Assembly (NCBI GenBank): GCA_902479095.1
Contig: CABSNL010000076.1
Span: 1 to 8,330 of the forward strand
Source of the DNA: an uncultured Collinsella sp.
GTDB taxonomy: Bacteria; Actinomycetota; Coriobacteriia; Coriobacteriales; Coriobacteriaceae
Direction of reading: 5' to 3'
DNA: 8,330 bases
Both the position numbers and the translations under genes were made by a program. Shown in pieces: positions 1-5,134 of this stretch (position 1 is its first letter; each line of letters starts with the position of its first letter). The notes beneath the pieces are model-generated. The model saw only the letters and a list, made by a program, of their open reading frames with translations. It made no database searches and was not told the DNA's origin.

Positions 1-28
1 GGCAGCGTCAGATGTGTATAAGAGACAG
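1..28 (+). other. Nextera (Tn5) sequencing adapter, left end
   Basis: Positions 10-28 read AGATGTGTATAAGAGACAG, the 19-base Tn5 mosaic end. Positions 1-9 (GGCAGCGTC) are the 3' part of the Nextera read-1 adapter that precedes it. This is library-preparation sequence that was assembled into the contig, not genomic DNA. The genome begins at about position 29. Confidence 0.98.
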
Positions 29-136
29 GTATTGCGGTGGCGAAAGATGCCTCCTGCGCTACCGAGGGCTCGGCAATCCTCAGCTTGCCAGTTCGAAAAT
101 GAACCTGCCGCATGATCGAATCTTTATTTCAACTTT
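29..136. other. Unresolved flank upstream of the nad operon
   Basis: About 108 bases of genomic sequence lie between the adapter and the nadA operator. No gene can be called. On the plus strand one frame is open from 31 to a TGA at 100-102 (23 codons) and could be the tail of an upstream gene. On the minus strand an ATG at 113-111 opens a frame running off the end, encoding 28 residues with a stretch (LRIAEPSVAQ) faintly like the recognition helix of LysR regulators. It has no convincing ribosome binding site, and the residues around that stretch do not fit the family. Neither reading is supported well enough to annotate. Confidence 0.5.
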
Positions 137-180
137 ACACCTAGGTTTACAGCTGTCTTGTCAGCTGTAAACCTAGGTGT
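137..180. promoter_or_regulatory. Perfect 19-bp inverted repeat, probable NiaR operator
   Basis: The left arm ACACCTAGGTTTACAGCTG (137-155) and the right arm CAGCTGTAAACCTAGGTGT (162-180) are exact reverse complements around the six bases TCTTGT. Each arm also contains its own short palindromes, ACCTAGGT and, across the arm edge, ACAGCTGT. The repeat covers the -35 element and spacer of the candidate nadA promoter and lies upstream of the inferred transcription start. It would therefore act as DNA (an operator), not as an RNA hairpin. The operon it precedes ends with a NiaR-family repressor, the obvious candidate ligand. As I recall, Firmicutes NiaR boxes are dyads centred on a similar TGTC-TTGACA-like core. 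That comparison is from memory. Confidence 0.75.
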
Positions 181-186
181 CATACT
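158..186 (+). promoter_or_regulatory. Candidate sigma-A promoter of the nad operon
   Basis: TTGTCA at 158-163 matches five of six bases of the -35 consensus. CATACT at 181-186 matches four of six of the -10 consensus, with the ideal 17-bp spacer. Transcription would start near 193, giving a leader of about 29 nucleotides that carries the nadA Shine-Dalgarno sequence. The -35 and the whole spacer lie inside the inverted repeat at 137-180, so a protein bound there would block polymerase. Confidence 0.55.
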
Positions 187-221
187 AAAGCCCCAAGATT
201 CGCCAAAAGAGAGGGGCCTTG

Positions 222-1247
222 ATGGCACAGAGCGCGAACATGGATGCGTCGGAGCTTGCACGCGATATCGCGGCCGGCCTAGCATCGGCAACGACGGCAA
301 CGGAGCGCGCGGCACTGGTGCCCGCAGAGCTCGTCGAGGCCATTCAGCAACTAAAAACCCAACGTGACGCGGTGATCCTAGCGCACTATTACGTGGCGCC
401 CGAGGTGCAGGCCGTGGCTGATTACGTCGGCGATAGCTTCTACCTGGCCAAGCTCGCCAAGAGCCTGCCACAGCGGACCATCGTGCTGTGCGGCGTGGAG
501 TTTATGGGCGAGAGCGCCAAGCTGCTCAATCCCACTAAGACCGTGCTGCTGCCCGAGCCGGGCGCGGACTGCCCCATGGCTCACATGGTCAAGCGCGAGA
601 CGGTCGACGCCGCCCGCGCCGAGTACGGTGACGACCTTGCCGTGGTCTGCTACGTCAACTCCACGGTCGAGATCAAGAGCTGGAGCGACGTGTGCGTCAC
701 CAGCTCCAACGCCGTTAAGATCGTGTCCGAGCTGCCGCAGCAGCATATCCTGTTCATTCCCGACCAAAACCTGGGCCGCTTCGTAGCCGAGCAGGTGCCG
801 CAAAAGCACATCATCCTCAACAACGGCTACTGCCCGCGCCATCACATCATCACCGTCGAGCAGATCGTCGATGCGACGGAGGCCCACCCCGACGCGCTCG
901 TGCTGGCGCACCCCGAGTGCAAGGCCGACGTCCTGGCCGAGGCCGACTACATCGGCTCCACCGCCGGCATCATCAAGTATGCCGAGGAGTCCGACGCGAG
1001 CGAGTTCATTATCGTGACGGTCCGCGGCGTGCTTTACGAGCTCGAGCGCCGCTGCCAGGGCACCGGCAAGAAGTTCTACTTCCCCGCGGTGCAGCCCACC
1101 TGCGTCAACATGGACCTCATCACGCTCGAAAAGCTCGTGCGCTGCCTGGAGACGGGCGAGGGCGAGGTGCAGATCGGCGTGTCGGACGAGGCTGCCGACC
1201 AGGCAAAACTTACGCTCGACCGTATGCTCGAGTACGCAGCGCGCTAG
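222..1247 (+). CDS. nadA: Quinolinate synthase NadA
   Basis: Quinolinate synthase condenses iminoaspartate with dihydroxyacetone phosphate to quinolinate, the second step of de novo NAD synthesis, using a labile [4Fe-4S] cluster in the cytoplasm. The product is 341 residues from the ATG at 222. A TTG at 219 is in frame, but the purine-rich Shine-Dalgarno sequence at about 207-216 is better spaced for 222. Visible family motifs are AHYY near residue 54, DSFYLAK near 71, YVNS at 144, DQNLGRFV at 181 and GYCPRH at 202. The likely cluster ligands are Cys90 (LCGVEFMGE), Cys204 (GYCPRH) and Cys294 (PTCVNMDLIT). Their spacing of 114 and 90 residues resembles the longer B. subtilis-type enzyme more than the T. 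maritima form. This is the first gene of the nadABC-niaR operon and the one directly behind the operator. Confidence 0.97.
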   Translation: MAQSANMDASELARDIAAGLASATTATERAALVPAELVEAIQQLKTQRDAVILAHYYVAPEVQAVADYVGDSFYLAKLAKSLPQRTIVLCGVEFMGESAKLLNPTKTVLLPEPGADCPMAHMVKRETVDAARAEYGDDLAVVCYVNSTVEIKSWSDVCVTSSNAVKIVSELPQQHILFIPDQNLGRFVAEQVPQKHIILNNGYCPRHHIITVEQIVDATEAHPDALVLAHPECKADVLAEADYIGSTAGIIKYAEESDASEFIIVTVRGVLYELERRCQGTGKKFYFPAVQPTCVNMDLITLEKLVRCLETGEGEVQIGVSDEAADQAKLTLDRMLEYAAR

Positions 1248-1250
1248 AAC

Positions 1251-1285
1251 AATGTGACATGAGGGGCAGTCCCTTATGCCACATT
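1251..1285. repeat. Palindromic element between nadA and nadB
   Basis: Arms 1251-1266 and 1270-1285 (16 bases each) fold around a 3-base loop, CAG. Thirteen pairs are Watson-Crick, two are G-U in RNA, and there is one A-C mismatch. The hairpin fills most of the 56-base gap between nadA and nadB and ends six bases before the nadB Shine-Dalgarno sequence. No T-run follows, so it is not an intrinsic terminator. Its core, built on GGGGCAGTCCC flanked by ATG/CAT and TGTG/CACA pairs, looks to me like the REP-type intergenic palindromes associated with REP-associated tyrosine transposases. That assignment is inference. It could equally stabilise or separate the nadA and nadB parts of the message. 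Confidence 0.7.
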
Positions 1286-1303
1286 ACAAGGGAGAGGATT
1301 CCT

Positions 1304-2680
1304 GTGAAAACCAAACAATACCCCGACATGGAGTGCGACGTCGTTATTGCCGGCTGCGGCGTGGCGGGCCTGTACGCAGCTCTCAACCTGCCGACGAGCA
1401 CGCGCGTGATCATGCTCTCCAAGGGCGCGGTCGATGAGTGCGATTCGATGCTCGCGCAGGGCGGCATTTGCGTGCTGCCCGAAGGCTCGGACTACGATGC
1501 CTTCTTTGAGGACACCATGCACGCCGGTCATTACGAGAACCGCCGCGAGAGCGTCGACATCATGATTCGCTCGAGCCGCTCGGTCATCAACGACTTGCTG
1601 GCGATGGGCGTGGACTTTGAGCGCAAGGCCGACGGCGGCCTCGACTTTACCCGCGAGGGCGCACACAGCCGTCCGCGCATTGCCTTCCATGCCGATATCA
1701 CCGGCAAGGAGATTACGACCAATCTGCTTCAGGCTGTCCGCAAGCTGGACAACGTGCAGATTTTGGAGCACGTGGCCATGACCGACATCCTGACGGGCGA
1801 GCGTGACGGCGCCACGGTGTGCACCGGTATCGTCGCCGTTCCCGTGGACGAGAACAACTCGGTTCGTCCCGCCGACGAGCTGGTAAATGCCGCCGAGGGC
1901 GCGCATGCCGGCGAGCCGTTTAAGATCCATGCCCGCCACACGCTGTGGGCAACGGGCGGCATTGGCGGCGTATACGACCATTCGACCAACTACCCGCAGC
2001 TCACGGGCGATGCCTGCTACATTGCTCAGGAGCATGGCATTAAGATGGAGCACCTGGACTACGTGCAGATTCACCCCACGGGGCTGTTCTCGCCGCAGCC
2101 GGGCCGCACCTTCCTGATCAGCGAGAGCTGCCGCGGCGAGGGCGCGATTTTGCTTAACGCCGCCGGCGAGCGCTTTACCGATGAGCTTCAGCCGCGCGAT
2201 GTGGTCGCCGCCGCTATTCGCGAGCAGATGAAGCAGGACGGTACCGAGCACGAGTGGCTGAGCTTTGCCCCTGTCGAGCGCGACGTGGTGACCGGGCACT
2301 TCGCCAACATCCGCGCGCGCTGCCTTGAGGACGGTCGCGACATCCTGGACGAGCCCATCCCCGTCACGCCCACGCAGCACTACTTTATGGGTGGCGTATG
2401 GGTCGATAAGGACGGCCGCACCTCGATGCCCGAGCTCTACGCCGCGGGCGAGACGGCTTGCAACGGCGTTCACGGCAAGAACCGCCTTGCATCAAACAGT
2501 CTGCTCGAAGCACTGGTCTGGGGTCGTCGCGCCGCGTGGTACATGCGTACCGGCGAGTCGCTGGCCGTGGAGCAGGCGGGCGATCCCGCGCTCGATGGCC
2601 GTCATCGCGCCCTGAGCGCCGACGCCCTGGCAATCGATGATTTGGCCCGTGCCGCCGGCACGCAGGCCGTGGAGGAGTAG
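1304..2680 (+). CDS. nadB: L-aspartate oxidase NadB (short form)
   Basis: This FAD enzyme oxidises L-aspartate to iminoaspartate, the substrate of NadA. In anaerobes fumarate can serve as electron acceptor. The start is GTG 1304, six bases after GGAGAGG (1291-1297). The frame is open further upstream only inside nadA. The 458 residues show the FAD-binding GCGVAG at 17-22, SMLAQGG near 48, REGAHSRPR at 117-125, ATGGIGGVY at 216, and the substrate and flavin motifs QIHPTG (His257), SESCRGEG (273-280), PRDVV (Arg298), TQHYFMGG (His359) and NRLASNSLLE (Arg394). The E. coli enzyme is about 540 residues. This one ends soon after the second FAD motif and lacks the C-terminal helical domain, as do the short enzymes of many anaerobes. 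nadC follows after 3 bases, so the two are probably translationally coupled. Confidence 0.96.
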   Translation: MKTKQYPDMECDVVIAGCGVAGLYAALNLPTSTRVIMLSKGAVDECDSMLAQGGICVLPEGSDYDAFFEDTMHAGHYENRRESVDIMIRSSRSVINDLLAMGVDFERKADGGLDFTREGAHSRPRIAFHADITGKEITTNLLQAVRKLDNVQILEHVAMTDILTGERDGATVCTGIVAVPVDENNSVRPADELVNAAEGAHAGEPFKIHARHTLWATGGIGGVYDHSTNYPQLTGDACYIAQEHGIKMEHLDYVQIHPTGLFSPQPGRTFLISESCRGEGAILLNAAGERFTDELQPRDVVAAAIREQMKQDGTEHEWLSFAPVERDVVTGHFANIRARCLEDGRDILDEPIPVTPTQHYFMGGVWVDKDGRTSMPELYAAGETACNGVHGKNRLASNSLLEALVWGRRAAWYMRTGESLAVEQAGDPALDGRHRALSADALAIDDLARAAGTQAVEE

Positions 2681-2683
2681 ACC

Positions 2684-3544
2684 ATGAATCCCATTACCAT
2701 GAAGCTCGTCGTCGATGATCTGATTCTGCAGGCTCTGCGCGAGGACATTACGTTTGAGGACGTGAGCACGGCGAGCGTGTGCCCCACGGCGCGTCCCGCC
2801 ACGGTGGAGCTTATCGCCAAAGCCGATGGCATCATCGCCGGCCTGGATGTGTTCGCTCGCACCTTTGAGCTGCTGGATTCGCAGAGCTCGGTGCTGTTTG
2901 ATGTTGCCGACGGTGACGAGGTGCACGCCGGCGACCACGTGGGCCAGGTGCGCGGCGACGCGCGCGTGCTGCTTTCGGGCGAGCGCGTGGCGCTCAACTA
3001 TCTACAGCGTATGAGCGGTATCGCTACCTACACGCACCAGATGGCTGCAGCGCTCGAGGGTACCAAGACCGTGCTTGTCGACACACGCAAGACCACGCCG
3101 GGCATGCGCGTCTTCGAGAAGGCCGCGGTCGAGATCGGTGGCGGCAGCAACCACCGCTACAACCTGTCGACAGCCGTCATGCTTAAGGACAACCATATCG
3201 ACGCCGCCGGTGGTGTGACGCGTGCGATCGAGATGGCACGTGCCCACGCATCGTTTACCACGACGGTCGAGATTGAGTGCGAGAACTTGGACATGGTACG
3301 CGAGGCCGTGGAGGCCGGTGCCGATATCATCATGTTCGACAACATGACCCACGACGACATGGCTGCCGCGATTGAGCTTATCGCCGGCCGCGCCAAGACC
3401 GAGTGCTCGGGTAATGTGGATGTCAGCAATATCCGCGCGCTCGCCGACCTGGGCGTTGACTTCATTAGCTCGGGCGCCCTGACGCACTCCGCGCCGATCC
3501 TCGACCTCTCGCTTAAGCACCTGCGTCTGCTGGACGGTAAATAA
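2684..3544 (+). CDS. nadC: Nicotinate-nucleotide diphosphorylase (quinolinate phosphoribosyltransferase) NadC
   Basis: The enzyme transfers phosphoribose from PRPP to quinolinate and decarboxylates it to nicotinate mononucleotide, where the de novo route joins the salvage pathway. The 286 residues are full length. The start ATG 2684 lies six bases after GGAGGAG (2671-2677) inside the end of nadB. PRPP- and quinolinate-contacting residues known from the M. tuberculosis enzyme recur at a near-constant offset: Arg101 in ERVALN, Arg135 and Lys136 in DTRKTTPG, Arg158 in NHRYNL, Lys168 in LKDNH, Glu198 in EIECE and Asp219 in MFDN. The usual ESGG turn near the C-terminus reads CSGN here (241-244), a mild deviation. 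The stop TAA overlaps the ATG of the next gene by one base. Confidence 0.97.
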   Translation: MNPITMKLVVDDLILQALREDITFEDVSTASVCPTARPATVELIAKADGIIAGLDVFARTFELLDSQSSVLFDVADGDEVHAGDHVGQVRGDARVLLSGERVALNYLQRMSGIATYTHQMAAALEGTKTVLVDTRKTTPGMRVFEKAAVEIGGGSNHRYNLSTAVMLKDNHIDAAGGVTRAIEMARAHASFTTTVEIECENLDMVREAVEAGADIIMFDNMTHDDMAAAIELIAGRAKTECSGNVDVSNIRALADLGVDFISSGALTHSAPILDLSLKHLRLLDGK

Positions 3545-4089
3545 TGAACGCCCGCGAGCGTCGCCGTGCCATCATGGCCGTGCTCGAGGGAGCCAAGGGA
3601 CCCGTATCGGGCAGCGCGCTTGCCCACGAGGTGGGTGTGAGCCGCCAGGTCGTGGTGCAGGACATCGCCCTGCTGCGCGCCGATGGGCACGATATCGTGG
3701 CGACCAACCGCGGCTACGTGCTGCAGGAGGCCCCCAGCAGCCCCGCCGTGCCTACGCGCTTGGTCAAGGTTCGCCACAGCGTGGAGCAGGCAGGCGATGA
3801 GCTCACGAGTATCGTCGACGCGGGTGGCGCCGTGCTCAACGTGATCGTCAACCATCGTGTGTACGGCAAGATCACGGCCGACCTGGACATCCGCAACCGC
3901 CGCGATGTCGAGCGCTATCTGCGCGATATCGAGAGCGGCAAGAGCTTTCCGCTGCTAACGGTGACGAGCGGCTATCACTTCCATCGTATTGCGGCGGAGG
4001 ACGAACAGACCCTCGACGAGATCGAGGCGATGCTCAAGGAGAAAGGCTACCTTGCCGATTTAATGCCCTACGAGGATGATCTCTCGTAG
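3544..4089 (+). CDS. niaR: NiaR-family (YrxA) transcriptional repressor, HTH plus 3H domain
   Basis: The 181-residue protein has an N-terminal winged helix-turn-helix (about residues 4-60, with SGSALAHEVGVSRQVVVQDI as the recognition region) and a C-terminal 3H domain (about 74-172). The 3H domain is named for three conserved histidine positions. The ligands that hold a metal in the T. maritima homologue TM1602 (two His, one Glu and a further His, as I recall His79, Glu87, His146 and His148) correspond to His78, Glu86, His145 and His147 here, a constant offset of one. Family members repress NAD synthesis or niacin uptake genes when niacin is plentiful. The start codon overlaps the nadC stop as TAATG, and no strong Shine-Dalgarno sequence precedes it, so it is probably translated by coupling. 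Its place at the end of nadABC and the palindrome at 137-180 suggest autoregulation. Confidence 0.93.
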   Translation: MNARERRRAIMAVLEGAKGPVSGSALAHEVGVSRQVVVQDIALLRADGHDIVATNRGYVLQEAPSSPAVPTRLVKVRHSVEQAGDELTSIVDAGGAVLNVIVNHRVYGKITADLDIRNRRDVERYLRDIESGKSFPLLTVTSGYHFHRIAAEDEQTLDEIEAMLKEKGYLADLMPYEDDLS

Positions 4090-4106
4090 CCGACGCTGCA
4101 TCTATA

Positions 4107-4173
4107 AGTTGCGGTGAAATAGTTCCTAAAATCGGCATCTAAGCCATAAAACAGGAACTATTCCACCGCAACT
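4107..4173. repeat. Long imperfect palindrome downstream of niaR
   Basis: Arms 4107-4127 and 4153-4173 are 21 bases each and complementary at 20 positions, with one A-C mismatch. They enclose a 25-base loop that contains a small GGC/GCC stem. No T-run follows the right arm, and the true terminator lies 39 bases further on. The element starts 18 bases after the niaR stop and codes for nothing. Its form (long arms, AT-rich loop, intergenic position between converging genes) fits a mobile or interspersed palindromic repeat. An RNA role in 3' end protection is an alternative. Confidence 0.75.
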
Positions 4174-4211
4174 GCCAAGGGTCCCGCTCCAAATTAGCTG
4201 CCCACATATGC

Positions 4212-4251
4212 AAAAGGAGGCCTCCGCGGCGATGCGGAAGCCTCCTTTTTT
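4212..4251. terminator. Bidirectional intrinsic terminator between niaR and the ferredoxin gene
   Basis: A 16-bp stem (4212-4227 with 4234-4249) has one C-A mismatch and a GGCGAT loop. On the plus strand six T residues (4246-4251) follow the GC-rich stem and end the nad operon. On the minus strand four T residues follow, giving a somewhat weaker stop for the ferredoxin transcript. The position between two convergent genes fits shared use. Confidence 0.9.
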
Positions 4252-4290
4252 GTGCACGGTGTACTTTTGAGTGTGCAAGTGGGGGAGTTG

Positions 4291-4476
4291 TTACTCCTCG
4301 ACGATCTCGGTGATCGCGCCAGCGGGGCAAGCGTCCTGGCAAGCGCCACAGGCGACGCAGGAGTCCTCGTCAGCGACGGTAGCGACGTCCTGGAGCTCCA
4401 GAACGCCAGCGGGGCAGGAGTCGACGCAAACGCCACAAGCGATGCACTCGTCGGCATCAATTACGGGATGAGCCAT
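4291..4476 (-). CDS. Small 2[4Fe-4S] ferredoxin
   Basis: This is a 61-residue, acidic, clostridial-type ferredoxin. It carries two copies of the CxxCxxCxxxCP motif: Cys11, Cys14, Cys17 and Cys21-Pro, then Cys40, Cys43, Cys46 and Cys50-Pro. Each motif gives three ligands to one cubane cluster and the fourth to the other. Such proteins carry low-potential electrons between enzymes like pyruvate:ferredoxin oxidoreductase and hydrogenases in anaerobes. The start chosen is the ATG at 4476-4474, preceded by a GAGAGG Shine-Dalgarno sequence eight bases upstream. The longer open frame to 4542 adds 22 residues without family similarity. The gene is monocistronic, convergent with niaR and divergent from dnaK. 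Nothing in the context names its partner enzyme. Confidence 0.95.
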   Translation of the reverse strand: MAHPVIDADECIACGVCVDSCPAGVLELQDVATVADEDSCVACGACQDACPAGAITEIVEE

Positions 4477-4537
4477 GGTAGTTTCCTCTCTGTTGACCGA
4501 CGCTACAGGCGATGCGCGCCGGTTTGATTCGGGCAAA

Positions 4538-4565
4538 AACATACCACGGGAGCGACCGTTTGCAA
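4538..4565 (-). promoter_or_regulatory. Candidate promoter of the ferredoxin gene
   Basis: On the minus strand TTGCAA (4565-4560) and TATGTT (4543-4538) are 16 bp apart. Each matches four of six consensus bases. Transcription would start near 4531, giving a leader of about 55 nucleotides before the ATG at 4476. It is the best match in the stretch, but weak. Confidence 0.35.
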
Positions 4566-4683
4566 TACCCTCTGGCCGGCATCTTCATACCGTTCGCCGA
4601 GTATGCCAAGGTTTACTAAAAAACGCGCAGGTGGGGCCGTTGAGCTGCATAAATGTTAGCTAAAGGTGACTTGAAAAATAGGG

Positions 4684-4877
4684 CGATTGAGCGTGCTTGC
4701 GGAAACCGCATCCCATTATTTTGTCGAAAAACGGGTTGCAGTTTCCAGTTAGGCCCGCTAGCGGAAAATGCGAGCCGGTATCAGCTCTCAAAACGGGATA
4801 CGGTTTCCGGTTGAGCCTTCAGACGGAAACTGCGACCCGGAATCCACGCTCAAACCGGGATGAGCTTTCCGCAAGAC
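4684..4877. repeat. 62-bp-period array of alternating palindromic half-sites
   Basis: Six degenerate copies of a half-site close to GCGGAAACTGCGACCCGG alternate in orientation. Forward copies begin at 4699, 4761 and 4823. Reverse copies begin at 4731, 4793 and 4855. Every forward copy is 62 bases from the next, every reverse copy is 62 bases from the next, and the steps between neighbours alternate 32 and 30. Adjacent TTGAGC / GCTCAA words (4687, 4811, 4848) extend the unit. The outermost copies (4699-4715 and 4855-4872) are also reverse-complementary to each other. No reading frame across the array has a plausible ribosome binding site. It lies between the ferredoxin and dnaK promoters. Whether it is a tandemly amplified REP-like element or a multi-site protein-binding region cannot be decided from this window. 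Confidence 0.8.
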
Positions 4878-4993
4878 GGCCCCCAGGCACCCCCGGACGC
4901 AAACCTCAGTCATCTCTACATAGATCTCGATAGATTTGCCGAGAACTCAAACAGTGCGTCTACCTGCGCATTTAAGAACCTAAACTCTCAGCA

Positions 4994-5056
4994 ATAAGAA
5001 ATCTTATATGAATTGACTTAGATTTTGTATATTCCGGCCCATAAGGGGATACACTA
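4994..5056 (+). promoter_or_regulatory. Probable dnaK promoter region (elements not resolved)
   Basis: This is the AT-rich segment in the GC-rich gap ahead of dnaK and must hold its promoter. It contains TTGACT (5013-5018), TATATT (5028-5033), and TTGTAT (5026-5031) spaced 19 bp from TACACT (5051-5056). TTGACT and TATATT are only nine bases apart, too close to form one sigma-A promoter, so at least one belongs to another element or promoter. A small palindrome, ATAAGA-AA-TCTTAT (4994-5007), sits at the upstream edge and could be an operator. I see neither a HAIR (CTTGAGT-N7-ACTCAAG) nor a CIRCE (TTAGCACTC-N9-GAGTGCTAA) element here. Confidence 0.35.
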
Positions 5057-5077
5057 CATCCTGAAAGACAAGCCGAA

Positions 5078-5107
5078 ACACCGCTCGGCAGACCGCCGAG
5101 TCGGTGT
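5078..5107 (+). promoter_or_regulatory. GC-rich hairpin in the dnaK leader RNA
   Basis: ACACCG plus CTCGGC (5078-5089) pairs with GCCGAG (5095-5100) and CGGTGT (5102-5107). This gives a 12-bp stem with a single bulged T at 5101 and a five-base AGACC loop. It stands about 12 bases ahead of the dnaK Shine-Dalgarno sequence (GAGAGGG, 5120-5126), which stays unpaired, so a classical thermosensor that masks the ribosome site is unlikely. A 5' stabiliser of an abundant message is a simpler reading. No T-run follows. Confidence 0.6.
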
Positions 5108-5134
5108 AAACGCACAAGAGAGAGGGAATTTCTA

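Noticed and set aside
31..102. Plus-strand open frame ending in TGA, possibly the C-terminus of an upstream gene
   Set aside because: With 23 codons and no recognisable motif it cannot be told from a chance open frame.
29..113. Minus-strand frame from ATG 113-111 with a LysR-like LRIAEPSVAQ stretch, possibly the start of a divergent regulator
   Set aside because: Only 28 residues are visible, no ribosome binding site precedes the ATG, and the flanking residues do not follow the LysR pattern. It may be chance.
917..1303. Upstream extension of the nadB frame into nadA, giving a 587-residue protein
   Set aside because: The added residues are an out-of-frame reading of nadA, rich in Arg and without NadB similarity. 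GTG 1304 has a proper ribosome site and begins just before the FAD motif.
1274..2473. 399-codon open frame opposite nadB
   Set aside because: It is the antisense shadow of a GC-rich gene with strong third-position bias. It shows no family motifs or ribosome site, while nadB on the other strand is unmistakable.
4477..4542. N-terminal extension of the ferredoxin by 22 residues
   Set aside because: It has no similarity to ferredoxin starts, and the Shine-Dalgarno sequence lies inside it, correctly placed for the ATG at 4476.
4684..4877. Reading the repeat array as a CRISPR or as a set of HAIR operators
   Set aside because: Half-sites alternate in orientation and are degenerate, and there are no unique spacers of CRISPR type. 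The TTGAGC / GCTCAA words are not paired at the seven-base distance of HAIR.
4697..4933. 78-codon open frame across the 62-bp repeat array
   Set aside because: It has no ribosome site, the repeats are not in phase (62 is not a multiple of three), and the composition is unlike the neighbouring genes.
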